64,000 bases of DNA from Stenotrophomonas maltophilia. GTDB lineage: Bacteria > Pseudomonadota > Gammaproteobacteria > Xanthomonadales > Xanthomonadaceae. The DNA lies in assembly GCF_900186865.1 (NCBI RefSeq), contig NZ_LT906480.1, forward strand, positions 1,134,001-1,198,000. The letters are read 5' to 3'. Shown here piece by piece: positions 8,245 through 18,605 of this stretch (position 1 is the stretch's first letter; each line of letters opens with the position of its first letter). The position numbers and the translations under genes were made by a program. The notes beneath the pieces are model-generated. The model saw only the letters and a program-made list of their open reading frames with translations. It searched no databases and was not told the DNA's origin.

Positions 8245-9282
8245 ATGGATATCGCCGAACTGCTGGCGTTTTCCGTAAAGAACAAAGCGTCCGACCTGCA
8301 CCTGTCCGCAGGCCTGCCGCCGATGATCCGCGTCGACGGCGACGTTCGCCGGATCAACATCCCAGCCCTGGACCACAAGCAGGTCCATGCGCTGGTGTAC
8401 GACATCATGTCCGACAAGCAGCGCCGCGATTACGAGGAATTCCTCGAAGTGGACTTCTCCTTCGAGATTCCATCGCTGGCGCGCTTCCGAGTGAACGCGT
8501 TCAACCAGAACCGCGGTGCCGGTGCGGTGTTCCGTACCATTCCGTCCGAGGTGCTCACCCTCGAGGACCTGGCCTGCCCGCCGCTGTTCCGCGAAGTGAT
8601 CCAGCAGCCGCAGGGCCTGATCCTGGTGACCGGCCCGACCGGTTCGGGCAAGTCGACCACGCTGGCGGCGATGATCGACTACATCAACAAGAACGAATAC
8701 GGCCACATCCTCACCGTCGAGGATCCGATCGAATTCGTGCATACCTCGCAGAAGTGCCTGATCAACCAGCGCGAAGTGCACCGCGACACGCATGGCTTCA
8801 ATGAAGCACTGCGCTCGGCGCTGCGTGAGGACCCGGACATCATCCTGGTGGGCGAACTTCGTGACCTGGAAACCATCCGCCTGGCACTGACCGCGGCGGA
8901 AACCGGCCACCTGGTGTTCGGCACCCTGCATACCAGTTCGGCGGCCAAGACCATCGACCGCATCATCGACGTGTTCCCGGCCGGCGAAAAGCCGATGGTG
9001 CGCTCGATGCTGTCCGAGTCGTTGCGCGCGGTCATTTCGCAGGCGCTGCTGAAGAAGGTTGGCGGCGGCCGTACCGCAGCGTGGGAAATCATGGTCGGCA
9101 CCCCGGCCATCCGCAACCTGATCCGCGAGGACAAGGTGGCGCAGATGTACTCGGCCATCCAGACTGGCCAGCAATACGGCATGATGACACTGGACCAGCA
9201 CCTGCAGGACCTGGTCAAGCGCAGCCTGATCACCCGAAACCAGGCCCGTGAGTACGCCAAGGACAAGCGCCTGTTCGAGTAA
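8245..9282 (+). CDS. pilT: Type IV pilus retraction ATPase PilT
   Basis: A 345-residue secretion ATPase, the usual PilT size. It begins MDIAELLAFSVKNKASDLHLS, has the Walker A motif GPTGSGKSTT near residue 135, the Asp box and Walker B (DPDIILVGELRD) near residue 200, and the His box (TGHLVFGTLHTSSA). It powers pilus disassembly for twitching motility and DNA uptake at the inner-membrane pilus base. pilU follows 100 bp later on the same strand. A -10-like TATACT at 8185-8190 is a possible promoter element, with no good -35. Confidence 0.98.
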   Translation: MDIAELLAFSVKNKASDLHLSAGLPPMIRVDGDVRRINIPALDHKQVHALVYDIMSDKQRRDYEEFLEVDFSFEIPSLARFRVNAFNQNRGAGAVFRTIPSEVLTLEDLACPPLFREVIQQPQGLILVTGPTGSGKSTTLAAMIDYINKNEYGHILTVEDPIEFVHTSQKCLINQREVHRDTHGFNEALRSALREDPDIILVGELRDLETIRLALTAAETGHLVFGTLHTSSAAKTIDRIIDVFPAGEKPMVRSMLSESLRAVISQALLKKVGGGRTAAWEIMVGTPAIRNLIREDKVAQMYSAIQTGQQYGMMTLDQHLQDLVKRSLITRNQAREYAKDKRLFE

Positions 9283-9382
9283 GGCGGGGCAGTAACGGGG
9301 CAGCGTGCGCCAGTGCGCTGCTGTTCCCGTGTTGTTTCCTCCACCGACCGTTACCTGGTAAACCGCTTTCCGGGAGCCTGCC

Positions 9383-10525
9383 GTGAACACCACCGCGACC
9401 ACCATCGATTTCACTTCGTTCCTCAAGCTGATGGCGCACCAGCGCGCCTCGGACCTGTTCATCACTGCGGGCATGCCGCCGGCGATGAAGGTCAACGGCA
9501 AGATCTCGCCGATCACGCAGACCCCGCTCACGCCGCAGCAGAGCCGCGACCTGGTCCTCAACGTGATGACCCCGGCGCAGCGCGAGGAATTCGAGAAGAC
9601 CCACGAGTGCAACTTCGCCATCGGCCTGTCCGGTGTCGGCCGCTTCCGCGTCAGCTGCTTCTACCAGCGCAACCAGGTCGGCATGGTGCTGCGTCGCATC
9701 GAGACGCGCATTCCGACGGTGGAAGAACTGAGCCTGCCGCCGATCATCAAGACGCTGGCGATGACCAAGCGCGGCATCATCCTGTTCGTCGGTGCCACCG
9801 GTACCGGTAAATCGACCTCGCTGGCGGCGATGATCGGTTACCGCAACCAGAACTCGACCGGCCACATCATCACCATCGAAGATCCGATCGAGTTCGTGCA
9901 CAAGCACGAAGGCTGCATCATCACCCAGCGTGAGGTCGGCATCGATACCGACAGCTGGGAAGCCGCGTTGAAGAACACCCTGCGCCAGGCGCCGGACGTG
10001 ATCATGATCGGTGAGGTGCGTACCCGCGAAGGCATGGACCACGCCATCGCGTTCGCCGAGACCGGTCACCTGGTGCTGTGCACCCTGCATGCCAACAACG
10101 CCAACCAGGCGATGGACCGCATCGTCAACTTCTTCCCGGAAGACCGCCGCAACCAGCTGCTGATGGACCTGTCGCTGAACCTCAAGGGCGTGGTCGCGCA
10201 GCAGCTGGTGCCGTCGCCCGATGGCCGCTCGCGAAAGGTCGCCATGGAGATCCTGCTCGGCACGCCGCTGGTTCAGGACTACATCCGCGACGGCGAGATC
10301 CACAAGCTGAAGGAAGTGATGAAGGACTCGGTCCAGCTGGGCATGAAGACCTTCGACCAGAGCCTGTTCGAGCTGTACCAGGCCGGCGAGATCAGCTACG
10401 AGGACGCGCTGCGTTACGCCGATTCGCAGAACGAAGTGCGCCTGCGCATCAAGCTCAGCCAGGGCGGCGACGCACGCACGCTGTCACAGGGCCTGGATGG
10501 CGTGGAGATCTCCGAGATCCGGTGA
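9383..10525 (+). CDS. pilU: PilT-dependent retraction ATPase PilU
   Basis: A 380-residue paralogue of PilT with Walker A GATGTGKSTS near residue 140, Walker B region DVIMIGEVR and the His box TGHLVLCTLHANNA. Compared with PilT it has a longer C-terminus (about 35 extra residues), as is normal for PilU. The family acts as an accessory retraction motor that needs PilT. It is probably co-transcribed with pilT. A pair of inverted REPs follows the stop codon. Confidence 0.97.
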   Translation: MNTTATTIDFTSFLKLMAHQRASDLFITAGMPPAMKVNGKISPITQTPLTPQQSRDLVLNVMTPAQREEFEKTHECNFAIGLSGVGRFRVSCFYQRNQVGMVLRRIETRIPTVEELSLPPIIKTLAMTKRGIILFVGATGTGKSTSLAAMIGYRNQNSTGHIITIEDPIEFVHKHEGCIITQREVGIDTDSWEAALKNTLRQAPDVIMIGEVRTREGMDHAIAFAETGHLVLCTLHANNANQAMDRIVNFFPEDRRNQLLMDLSLNLKGVVAQQLVPSPDGRSRKVAMEILLGTPLVQDYIRDGEIHKLKEVMKDSVQLGMKTFDQSLFELYQAGEISYEDALRYADSQNEVRLRIKLSQGGDARTLSQGLDGVEISEIR

Positions 10526-10536
10526 CCTGCAGATCT

Positions 10537-10622
10537 GTAGAGTCGACTGTCAGTCGACTCTCGCGCGCAGCGCGGGATTTTCCCGGCCGGTGAAAGAGCA
10601 GTCGACTAACAGTCGACTCTAC
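10537..10622. repeat. Two GTAG REPs in opposite orientation (BIME-like pair)
   Basis: GTAGAGTCGACTGTCAGTCG starts at 10537 and a near-identical copy reads from 10622 on the minus strand, separated by about 35 bp that includes its own GCGCGCAGCGCG palindrome. The two units can form separate hairpins or one long cruciform. Position directly after pilU suggests mRNA 3' end protection or termination. Confidence 0.85.
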
Positions 10623-10657
10623 CGGGCGCGTTGGCGATTGATGAATTCCAGTCATGA

Positions 10658-11716
<1,059 letters not shown>

Positions 11717-11734
11717 TCACCGGGTGCGGACCGA

Positions 11735-11760
11735 GGTGGGTGCGGACCGTTGGTCCGCAC
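11735..11760 (+). repeat. REP palindrome between convergent genes
   Basis: GGTGGGTGCGGACCGTTGGTCCGCAC has the same layout as the GCCGACC...GGTCGGC REPs but with a compensated stem (GCGGACC/GGTCCGC). It separates the aldo/keto reductase and LysR gene ends. Confidence 0.75.
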
Positions 11761-11763
11761 ACC

Positions 11764-12663
11764 TCATCCAGCCATCGGCCCGCGCAGCGCATCCAGCACC
11801 GTGCGCATCGCCACGGTGACGTGGCGGCGCGACGGGTAGTACGCGTAGTAGCCATCGAAGTGCGGGCACCAGTCGTCCAGCACCGACTGCAGGCGGCCAT
11901 CGTCCAGCATCGGCTGCACCTGGTCTTCCGGCAGCCAGGCCAGTCCGCTGCCGGCCAGCGCAGCGGCGCGGGTCATGCCCATGGTGTTGAAGGTCCACTG
12001 GCCGCTCACGCGCACGCTCAGTTCGTTGCCGTCCTGGCCGAAATCCCACGGCATCAGCCCGCCATGCGTGGGCAGGCGCAGGGTCACGCAGTTGTGGTCT
12101 GCCAGCTCGTCCGGATGGCGTGGGACCACGTGCTGGCGGAAGTAGCTGGGTGCACCGACCACGCGCATGCGCAGCGGCGGGCTGATCGGCACGGCGACCA
12201 TGTCGCGGGCCAGGCGTTCGCCGAGGCGGATGCCGATGTCGTAGCGCTCGGCCACGATGTCGGCCAGCCCGTAGTCGGCGGTCAGTTCCACCTTGAGGTC
12301 CGGATACTGCTGCAGCAGCGGCGCCAGCCGTGGCCACGCGATGTACTCGGCGGCATGGCCGGTGGCATTGATGCGGATGGTGCCGGCCGGGCGTTCACGG
12401 TATTCGGCCAGCGCGGCCAGTCCGTCCTCGATCTCGGCCAGGCGCGGGCCCAGGGTGTCGAGCAGGCGGGCACCGGCTTCGGTGGTGGACACGCTGCGGG
12501 TGGTGCGGGTCAGCAGGCGCACGCCCAGGCGCTGTTCCAGGCCGCGCATGGCATGGCTGAGCGCGGACTGGGACACGCCCAGCTGGGCGGCGGCCTTGGT
12601 GAAGCTGCCCTCGCGGGCAACGTGGACGAAGGCCTGCAGGTCGTTGAGGTTTTCGCGGGGCAT
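11764..12663 (-). CDS. LysR-family transcriptional regulator
   Basis: A 299-residue LTTR. I start it at the ATG at 12663 (MPRENLNDLQAFVHVAREGSF), which gives the canonical HTH N-terminus; the frame stays open upstream but only as an overlap with the next gene's region. HTH about residues 5-65, effector domain of the CrgA-like type from about residue 90. It is divergent from the DUF4287 gene (93 bp) and convergent with the aldo/keto reductase; its target is not clear. Confidence 0.9.
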   Translation of the reverse strand: MPRENLNDLQAFVHVAREGSFTKAAAQLGVSQSALSHAMRGLEQRLGVRLLTRTTRSVSTTEAGARLLDTLGPRLAEIEDGLAALAEYRERPAGTIRINATGHAAEYIAWPRLAPLLQQYPDLKVELTADYGLADIVAERYDIGIRLGERLARDMVAVPISPPLRMRVVGAPSYFRQHVVPRHPDELADHNCVTLRLPTHGGLMPWDFGQDGNELSVRVSGQWTFNTMGMTRAAALAGSGLAWLPEDQVQPMLDDGRLQSVLDDWCPHFDGYYAYYPSRRHVTVAMRTVLDALRGPMAG

Positions 12664-12756
12664 GACGGGATGATACGGCTCCCGGATTGAACGGACCTGT
12701 CGATTTCCGGCTCCCCTGTTCGTCGTACCGGTACATCCAACGCAAGGAGCTTCCGC

Positions 12757-12966
12757 ATGAGCACTGAAAAGCCCAAGGGCCCGGCCTCGTACTTCCCCTC
12801 CATCGAGAAGACCTACGGGCAGCCGGTAGCGCACTGGTTCGGGCTGCTGGCCGGGAAGAAGGGCCTGAAACACATGGAACTGGTCAGCTTCCTGAAAAGT
12901 GAGCATGGGCTGGGCCATGGCCATGCCAACGCGCTGGTGGCGCACCATCTGGCCGGCAAGGGCTGA
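12757..12966 (+). CDS. DUF4287 small protein
   Basis: A 69-residue protein (MSTEKPKGPASYFPSIEKTY...) that looks like a stand-alone DUF4287 domain, a short helical family with a conserved SIEKTYG and the C-terminal GHGHANALVAHHL. In other bacteria this domain is often joined to a DUF5655 domain; here it is alone. It has a reasonable ribosome-binding site (AAGGAG at 12742-12747). Function unknown. Confidence 0.8.
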   Translation: MSTEKPKGPASYFPSIEKTYGQPVAHWFGLLAGKKGLKHMELVSFLKSEHGLGHGHANALVAHHLAGKG

Positions 12967-13076
12967 GCAGCGGCGGGCCGGAGATCGGGCGGGGCGCATT
13001 CAGCTGAACGATTTCATCTGCAACTGTCATGCAGATCGTGTCTAATACCGCTCCCCACCTGCTGTTCCCCACCCGT

Positions 13077-13784
13077 ATGTCCCTTCCCTCCCATGGCCCC
13101 GCGCCGTGCGACGACGCTGACGGCCACCTGGTCACCGCCGGTCCGCTGACCCCGCCGCCCGACAGCGCCGGCACCACCGCCGACGAAAAAGCGCTGCGCC
13201 ACTCGATCGCCGAGGACGTGCAGGGCATGGTGCTGGCCACGATGGTGGCCTCGCTGGGCCTGGCCATCTTCGCCAAGGGCGGGCTGATGATCGGCGGCAT
13301 GGCGGGCATGGCGTTCCTGCTGCACTACTCGATGGGCTGGAACTTCGGCCTGGTGTTCGTGCTGGTCAACCTGCCGTTCTACTGGGTGGCGCTGCGGCGC
13401 ATGGGCTGGGAATTCACCCTGAAGACCTTCGCCGCGGTCACCGCCTGTGGCGTGCTGACCGACCTGCTGCCGCGCTGGATCGACTTCTCGCACATCAACC
13501 CGCTGTATTCGGCGATCGTCGGTGGCGCGTTGTCCGGCCTGGGCATCCTGTTCTTCATCCGCCATCGTGCCAGTCTCGGCGGCATCGGCATCCTGGCGGT
13601 GTACCTGCAGCGCACCCGCGGCTGGAGCGCGGGCAAGGTGCAGATGTCCTACGACGCCTGCTTGATGGTGGCCGCGTTCTTCGTGTTGTCGCCGTCGAAG
13701 GTGCTGTACTCGGCCATCGGCGCGGTGGTGCTCAGCCTGGTGCTGATGTTCAACCACCGCCCCGGCCGCTACATGGGCGTGTGA
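13077..13784 (+). CDS. YitT-family integral membrane protein
   Basis: A 235-residue protein with a hydrophilic N-terminal 45 residues followed by about five to six hydrophobic helices (from VLATMVASLGLAIFAKGGL onward). The GGMAGMAFLLHYSMGWNFGL segment and the overall pattern match the N-terminal membrane domain of the YitT/DUF161 family, without its C-terminal DUF2179 domain. I use the ATG at 13077; an in-frame ATG at 13029 would add 16 unremarkable residues. Transport substrate unknown. Confidence 0.8.
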   Translation: MSLPSHGPAPCDDADGHLVTAGPLTPPPDSAGTTADEKALRHSIAEDVQGMVLATMVASLGLAIFAKGGLMIGGMAGMAFLLHYSMGWNFGLVFVLVNLPFYWVALRRMGWEFTLKTFAAVTACGVLTDLLPRWIDFSHINPLYSAIVGGALSGLGILFFIRHRASLGGIGILAVYLQRTRGWSAGKVQMSYDACLMVAAFFVLSPSKVLYSAIGAVVLSLVLMFNHRPGRYMGV

Positions 13785-13796
13785 CCGTTCAACGGG

Positions 13797-13820
13797 GTTG
13801 CCGGCCAGCGGCCGGCACTA
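13797..13820 (-). repeat. REP palindrome
   Basis: GTTGCCGGCCAGCGGCCGGC plus CACTA is a copy of the unit at 2887, with the GTAG head altered to ATAG (minus strand). It lies between the convergent YitT-like and tag genes. Confidence 0.75.
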
Positions 13821-13867
13821 TCGGAACCCACGCGTGATGACGCCGGGCCATGCCCGGCGGATATCCA

Positions 13868-14413
13868 TCAGCGGGCGGCGGCCTGCAACCACGGCGGCGA
13901 CAGCGTCAGCAGCCGCGCATGCACCGGGCAGTCCTCGGCATGCGCACCGGGCAGGTAGCCCAGGCTCATCAGGAACTCGCCGGTGATCTCGCCGCCGGTG
14001 AAGCGGAAGGTCTTCTTGAACAGCTTCACCCAGTCAGCCTTGCTGCGCGGGTGGTGCGCATCCAGCCACGACGCGAAGCTGCCGTGGCTGGCCCGCAGCT
14101 GCTGGATCACCTGCGCGTTGTGGATGGCCGCCAGCACCTTCAGCCGGTTGCGGATGATGCCTGCGTCCGACAGCAGGCGCTCGATGTCCTGCTCGGCGTA
14201 TGCAGCCACGCGGTCCACATCGAAGCCGTCATAGGCCGTGCGGAAGCCCTCGCGCTTCTTCAGTATCGTTTCCCAGCTCAGGCCGGCCTGATTGATTTCC
14301 AGCACCAGCCGCTCGAACAGCTCGCGCTCGTCACGCTGCGGGAAGCCGTACTCGTTGGCGTGGTAGTAGTCGTGCACCGGATGGCCCGGGGCGATGAGGC
14401 AGTAGCCGCTCAT
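13868..14413 (-). CDS. tag: DNA-3-methyladenine glycosylase I
   Basis: A 181-residue protein of the Tag family. The zinc-knot residues are visible: Cys5 and the early His in HDYYHANEYGFP, and His/Cys in GAHAEDCPVH at the C-terminus. The core motif FERLVLEINQAGLSWETIL (residues about 33-51) and RNRLKVLAAIHNA carry the base-binding site. It excises 3-methyladenine from alkylated DNA. Its ATG overlaps the stop of the DUF4153 gene upstream (ATGA), so both are probably on one mRNA. Confidence 0.95.
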   Translation of the reverse strand: MSGYCLIAPGHPVHDYYHANEYGFPQRDERELFERLVLEINQAGLSWETILKKREGFRTAYDGFDVDRVAAYAEQDIERLLSDAGIIRNRLKVLAAIHNAQVIQQLRASHGSFASWLDAHHPRSKADWVKLFKKTFRFTGGEITGEFLMSLGYLPGAHAEDCPVHARLLTLSPPWLQAAAR

Positions 14414-16197
14414 GGGGAAGGCTCGTTGGATTCGGATTCGGGATCGATGGCCAGCGCAGGGTGCCCGCCGATGGACAGCATCGGCCAGCGCGGTGGCACG
14501 AGCGTGAGTTTGCCGTCACGCAGGGCCTGGTTGATCGCCTCGGCCTGGCCGCTGACGGTGCCGAACAGCGAACCGGCCCGGCGCCAGTGGGCATCCCTGC
14601 CACGTGCGTACAGCACGCAGTCCGGCCCACGGTGGGTGTACAGCTCGCACAGCAGCACTTCGCCGGTGCCATCGCCGTCCAGGTCGCGATGCACGATCAG
14701 GCAGTCGCGCTCGCTCTGGGCGCAGGATTCGCCATCGATCGCGCGCGTGGCCAGTGCCTGCCACCAATCGTCCGGTGGCGAGCTGGATCCCTTGGCCAGC
14801 TTCAATGCGCGCTGCAGGGCGACGACGTCCTGCGGCCCCTTGTCGAGGCGGTGGCCGTCATCCCAGCGCGAGGTACGTGCCAGCGCGGCAGCGATCACCT
14901 GTGGCGCGTTGGCATCGGCGGTGATGGCTGGATCACGCTGCAGCTCGCGCAGCGCCCGCACGCCGCGGTGGCCAAGATCGAAGCGCAGCACGTTGACGTC
15001 ACTGCTGGTGATCGCGGGCGGTTCCGCACGCAGGCGCGCCAGCTGGCTGGACAGGGTCAGCCGCACCGGGTCCAGCAGCGGCGAGTTGCCCAGCAATGCC
15101 AGTGCCAGCACCGCCCAGCACATCCAGCGGTTGACCGGCTCCAGCATCTGCAACCAGCGGCGTTGCCGGCGCAGCACCGCCAGCGCGTAGCCCACGGCAT
15201 AGCCGGCCACGGCCACTGCGACGAGTACCGCCCAGAACCGGTCCACGGTCCAGCCGTACTGCACCACGCGCAGCCCCAGTGCGTACAGCGCCAGTGCGGC
15301 GTAGACCGGCAGCGCCAGCAGGCTGGCTTCAACCAGCCGGCGCAGCAGCAGCGGGTAGGGGGCGCTGTCTTCCCCCTGCTGGTAGACCGCATTGGTGAAC
15401 GTCACCAGCAGCAGCGACAGCACCAGCAGCAGGCCGGCGGCCGAGCGGGTCTTCCACAACGGTTCCAGCCCGGTAAGCGGCAGGCTCAGCACGAACAATA
15501 CGGCGATGAACGAGAGCAGCGGCAACAGCCCACGGCAGATCGCGAACAGCACCTGGCGGGTGATCTGGATGGCGCGGTGCTGGGTGCGCCCGATCAGTAC
15601 GCCGAACCCGGCCAGGCTGCCGGTGGCCAGTGCGATGAACGCGTCCTGCCGGAACAGGTCGCGGAAGACGGTCACGTCGAGCAGCTGGAACAGCGCCGAC
15701 CACAGCCACAACAGCAGCCAGGTCAGCCCGGTGAACAGTGCCGCCAGGGCCAGGGTCAAACCATTCTGCCAGGCGCGCTCGAACAGCTCGGGGTAACTGG
15801 CACGCCAGTGCCCGTGCTGCAGCTGGAACTGCCACCAGGGCAGGACCACGAACACCGCAACGGCCATGCCCAGGGTCAACGGAAGCTGCAACGCGCCCGA
15901 TTCCAGTGCGGTCTCGCCAGTGAGGTTCCAGCCGATCCAGGCGGCCAGCGCCAGCACCACCGTCGAGCCGAGCACGGCCTGCAGCCACAGGCGGCGCTGG
16001 CCCAGCTCCACCAGGCTCAGCGCCACCGCGCTGGGAATGGCCAGCACCCAGGCGTACCAGCAGTAGCGCCAGCCGATATCGCGGAACGGCCACGCGTCGG
16101 ACAGTTCCTGCGCGGCATACAGCATCAGGCCCTGCAGCAGGGCAAGCAGGACGATGGCGCTGCGTGCCGGCAGGGTCAAAGGCGTTGAAGACTGCAT
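14410..16197 (-). CDS. DUF4153 polytopic membrane protein
   Basis: A 595-residue protein with about ten hydrophobic helices spread over residues 10-400 (for example IVLLALLQGLMLYAA, WLLLWLWSALFQLLDV) and a soluble C-terminal 200 residues. The membrane part resembles DUF4153. I start at the ATG at 16197 (MQSSTPLTLPARSA) instead of the in-frame start at 16290, which would overlap the yqgE promoter and start. The C-terminal portion contains a DGDGTGEVLLCE element that looks like a calcium-type loop or beta strand. Function unknown; it is coupled to tag. Confidence 0.75.
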   Translation of the reverse strand: MQSSTPLTLPARSAIVLLALLQGLMLYAAQELSDAWPFRDIGWRYCWYAWVLAIPSAVALSLVELGQRRLWLQAVLGSTVVLALAAWIGWNLTGETALESGALQLPLTLGMAVAVFVVLPWWQFQLQHGHWRASYPELFERAWQNGLTLALAALFTGLTWLLLWLWSALFQLLDVTVFRDLFRQDAFIALATGSLAGFGVLIGRTQHRAIQITRQVLFAICRGLLPLLSFIAVLFVLSLPLTGLEPLWKTRSAAGLLLVLSLLLVTFTNAVYQQGEDSAPYPLLLRRLVEASLLALPVYAALALYALGLRVVQYGWTVDRFWAVLVAVAVAGYAVGYALAVLRRQRRWLQMLEPVNRWMCWAVLALALLGNSPLLDPVRLTLSSQLARLRAEPPAITSSDVNVLRFDLGHRGVRALRELQRDPAITADANAPQVIAAALARTSRWDDGHRLDKGPQDVVALQRALKLAKGSSSPPDDWWQALATRAIDGESCAQSERDCLIVHRDLDGDGTGEVLLCELYTHRGPDCVLYARGRDAHWRRAGSLFGTVSGQAEAINQALRDGKLTLVPPRWPMLSIGGHPALAIDPESESNEPSP

Positions 16198-16288
16198 CGA
16201 TGACCTTCCATGGCAAAGCACCATCCTAGCCCATCGCAGTTCGACGCCATCGCGCGACCATCCCGCCCCCAGCAGGTAGAATAGGACC

Positions 16289-16855
16289 ATGCCTGTAACG
16301 CCGACCTCCCTTGCCGATCACCTGCTCGTCGCGCTGCCGTCGCTGCTCGACGCGACCTTCGCCCGCAGCGTCGCGCTGATCTGCCAGCACGACGAGAACG
16401 GGGCGATGGGCGTGCTGGTCAACCAGCCTTCCGAGTACACGCTGGGTGAAGTGCTTGCACAGATGGACATCACCACCGGTGATGGCGACCTGCAGGCGCG
16501 CATGGTGCTCAACGGCGGCCCGGTGCATCCCGAGCGCGGCTTCGTCATCCATGACGACGCGCGGGCGTGGGATTCCAGCCTGACCGTGGGCGACGGCCTG
16601 TACCTGACCACCTCGCGCGACATCCTCGAAGCGATGGCGCGCGGCGAAGGCCCGGCCAATGCCGTGGTCACCCTCGGCTGTGCCGGTTGGGGCGCAGGGC
16701 AGCTGGAAAGCGAGCTGTCCGAGAACAGCTGGCTGACCGTGCCGGCCGATGCCGAGCTGGTGTTCCAGCTGCCGCTGGAGCAGCGCTGGCAGGGTGCGGC
16801 CTCGCGCATCGGCGTGGACCTGTTCCGGCTGACCGACTACAGCGGCCATGTCTGA
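16289..16855 (+). CDS. yqgE: YqgE/AlgH family protein
   Basis: A 188-residue single-domain protein ([21 protein letters not shown] at the N-terminus, key residues PSLxDxxFx[22 protein letters not shown] next), the normal YqgE length. The family is conserved beside the ruvX/yqgF gene in many proteobacteria. In Pseudomonas it was named AlgH, but a direct role is unproven. It overlaps ruvX by 8 bp, so the pair is translationally coupled and continues into pyrB. Confidence 0.95.
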   Translation: MPVTPTSLADHLLVALPSLLDATFARSVALICQHDENGAMGVLVNQPSEYTLGEVLAQMDITTGDGDLQARMVLNGGPVHPERGFVIHDDARAWDSSLTVGDGLYLTTSRDILEAMARGEGPANAVVTLGCAGWGAGQLESELSENSWLTVPADAELVFQLPLEQRWQGAASRIGVDLFRLTDYSGHV

Positions 16856-17342
16856 GCCCATCACGCCCGCGCCGGATTCTGCTGCCCCGGCGATCCGTCG
16901 TGATGGCACCGTTCTGGGTTTCGATGTCGGCTCGCGACGGATCGGCGTGGCCATCGGCAGTGCCTTCGCCGCGCATGCGCGCGCGGTGGCCGTGGTCGAT
17001 GTGCACGGCAACGGCCCGGACTGGACCGCGATCGAACGCCTGCTCAAGGAATGGAAGCCCGACGGCCTGGTGGTCGGCGACCCGCTGACCCTGGACGGCC
17101 AGGACCAGCCCAACCGCAAGCGCGCGCAGGGCTTCGCCCGCCAGCTGCGGGAGCGCTTCAAGCTGCCGGTGGTGATGATCGACGAGCGTTCCAGCTCGGT
17201 CGAGGCCGCACGCCGCTTCGCCGTCGAGCGCGCCGAAGGGCGCAAGCGCCGCCGTGATGCGGCTGCCCTCGATGCCGTCGCTGCAGCGGTGATCATCGAT
17301 CGCTGGCTGTCGTCGCCGGACGACGCCACCCCCATTCCCTGA
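16848..17342 (+). CDS. ruvX: Putative Holliday junction resolvase RuvX (YqgF)
   Basis: A 164-residue RNase H-fold nuclease. The first acidic motif is [14 protein letters not shown] (Asp near residue 26), the second [10 protein letters not shown], the third [14 protein letters not shown], and the final Asp lies in [13 protein letters not shown]. The N-terminus has about 20 residues more than the E. coli protein. The family processes RNA or branched DNA; in E. coli YqgF it is essential and acts in 16S rRNA 5' maturation. It lies between yqgE and pyrB. Confidence 0.95.
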   Translation: MSEPITPAPDSAAPAIRRDGTVLGFDVGSRRIGVAIGSAFAAHARAVAVVDVHGNGPDWTAIERLLKEWKPDGLVVGDPLTLDGQDQPNRKRAQGFARQLRERFKLPVVMIDERSSSVEAARRFAVERAEGRKRRRDAAALDAVAAAVIIDRWLSSPDDATPIP

Positions 17343-17357
17343 CTGCCCGACACCGCC

Positions 17358-18308
17358 ATGACCGCCCAGCAAATCGATGCCTCCGGACGCCTGCGCCACC
17401 TGCTGACCCTGGAGGGCCTGCCGCGCGAAACGCTGCTGCAGCTGCTCGACCGCGCAGGGCAGATCCGCGATGCCGCAGTCGGCCGCGTCGGCAACAAGCG
17501 CCACGTGCTGGCCGGTTCGGCGGTGTGCACGCTGTTCTTCGAACCGTCCACGCGCACCCGCAGTTCGTTCCAGCTGGCCGCGCAGCGGCTGGGGGCGGAC
17601 GTGCTGAATTTCGACGCCTCGACCTCCTCTACCCGCAAGGGTGAGACCGCCTGCGACACGCTTCGCAACCTGGAAGCGATGGGCGTGCGCGGCTTCGTGG
17701 TGCGCCACCCCGATGACGGCGCCGTGGCCGCACTGGCCGATGCGGCAGGCGAGGGCACCGCGCTGATCAATGCCGGTGACGGCCGCAGTTCGCACCCGAC
17801 CCAGGGCCTGCTGGACATGCTGACCCTGCGCCAGGCCAAGGGCCCGGATTTCTCGAAGCTGAAAGTCGTGATCGTCGGCGACGTGAAGCACTCGCGCGTG
17901 GCCCGCACGGACCTGCATGCGCTGCGCACGCTGGGCGTGGGCGAGATCCGCGTGTGTGGCCCGCAGTCGCTGCTGCCGGACGACGAGACCCTGAAGGGCT
18001 GCGTGGTCGGCGATGATTTCGACGCGATGCTGGAAGGCGTCGATGCGCTGATGATGCTGCGCCTGCAGCGCGAGCGCATGGAAGAAGGCCTGGTACCGTC
18101 GCTGGAGCAGTACCACGCGCAGTACGGCCTGACCAGCGAACGCCTGGCGCGCGCGGGCAAGGATGCCGCGGTGCTGCACCCGGGCCCGATCAACCGCGGC
18201 GTGGAAGTGACCGACGAGGTGGCCGACGGCCCGCAGTCGTGGGTGCTGCGCCAGGTCGCCAACGGCGTCGCCGTGCGCATGGCCGTGCTGGAAACCCTGC
18301 TGGGCTGA
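17358..18308 (+). CDS. pyrB: Aspartate carbamoyltransferase, catalytic chain
   Basis: A 316-residue ATCase. The carbamoyl-phosphate loop FFEPSTRTRSSFQLAA is at residues about 56-71, HPTQGLLDM at about 150, and the closing HPGPINRGVE loop at about 276. It condenses carbamoyl phosphate and aspartate in pyrimidine synthesis. It is 15 bp after ruvX and completes the yqgE-ruvX-pyrB operon. No pyrI or inactive pyrC homologue follows; palindromic tandem repeats do. Confidence 0.97.
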   Translation: MTAQQIDASGRLRHLLTLEGLPRETLLQLLDRAGQIRDAAVGRVGNKRHVLAGSAVCTLFFEPSTRTRSSFQLAAQRLGADVLNFDASTSSTRKGETACDTLRNLEAMGVRGFVVRHPDDGAVAALADAAGEGTALINAGDGRSSHPTQGLLDMLTLRQAKGPDFSKLKVVIVGDVKHSRVARTDLHALRTLGVGEIRVCGPQSLLPDDETLKGCVVGDDFDAMLEGVDALMMLRLQRERMEEGLVPSLEQYHAQYGLTSERLARAGKDAAVLHPGPINRGVEVTDEVADGPQSWVLRQVANGVAVRMAVLETLLG

Positions 18309-18316
18309 CCTGCCCT

Positions 18317-18492
18317 GGTGGGTGCCGACCGTTGGTCGGCACGGTTGATCTGTCCTCATCCGATCCGGTGGGTGCCGACCGTTGGTCGGCACGGTTGATC
18401 TGTCCTTATCCGATCCGGTGGGTGCCGACCGTTGGTCGGCACGGTTGATCTGTCCTTATCCGATCCGGTGGGTGCCGACCGTTGGTCGGCAC
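18317..18492 (+). repeat. Tandem array of 50-bp units, each with a REP palindrome
   Basis: Four units start at 18317, 18367, 18417 and 18467 with an exact 50-bp period; the last is truncated after the palindrome. Each contains GGTGGGTGCCGACCGTTGGT followed by CGGCAC and a constant linker. They run from the pyrB stop toward the RAYT gene. The units are near-identical throughout, including the linker, which indicates recent tandem duplication. From 18493 to the RAYT start at 18606 I see no further structure. Confidence 0.95.
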
Positions 18493-18605
18493 TGAACCGT
18501 CAGTGCGGTGAAGTGCGGGCCTAGCCATTGAATGGTTCCGGGCCTACCTGTACTGACGTGATTGCCCGATAGAACCGGAGTAGCGGCAGGCGCACGCTTG
18601 GGCCC

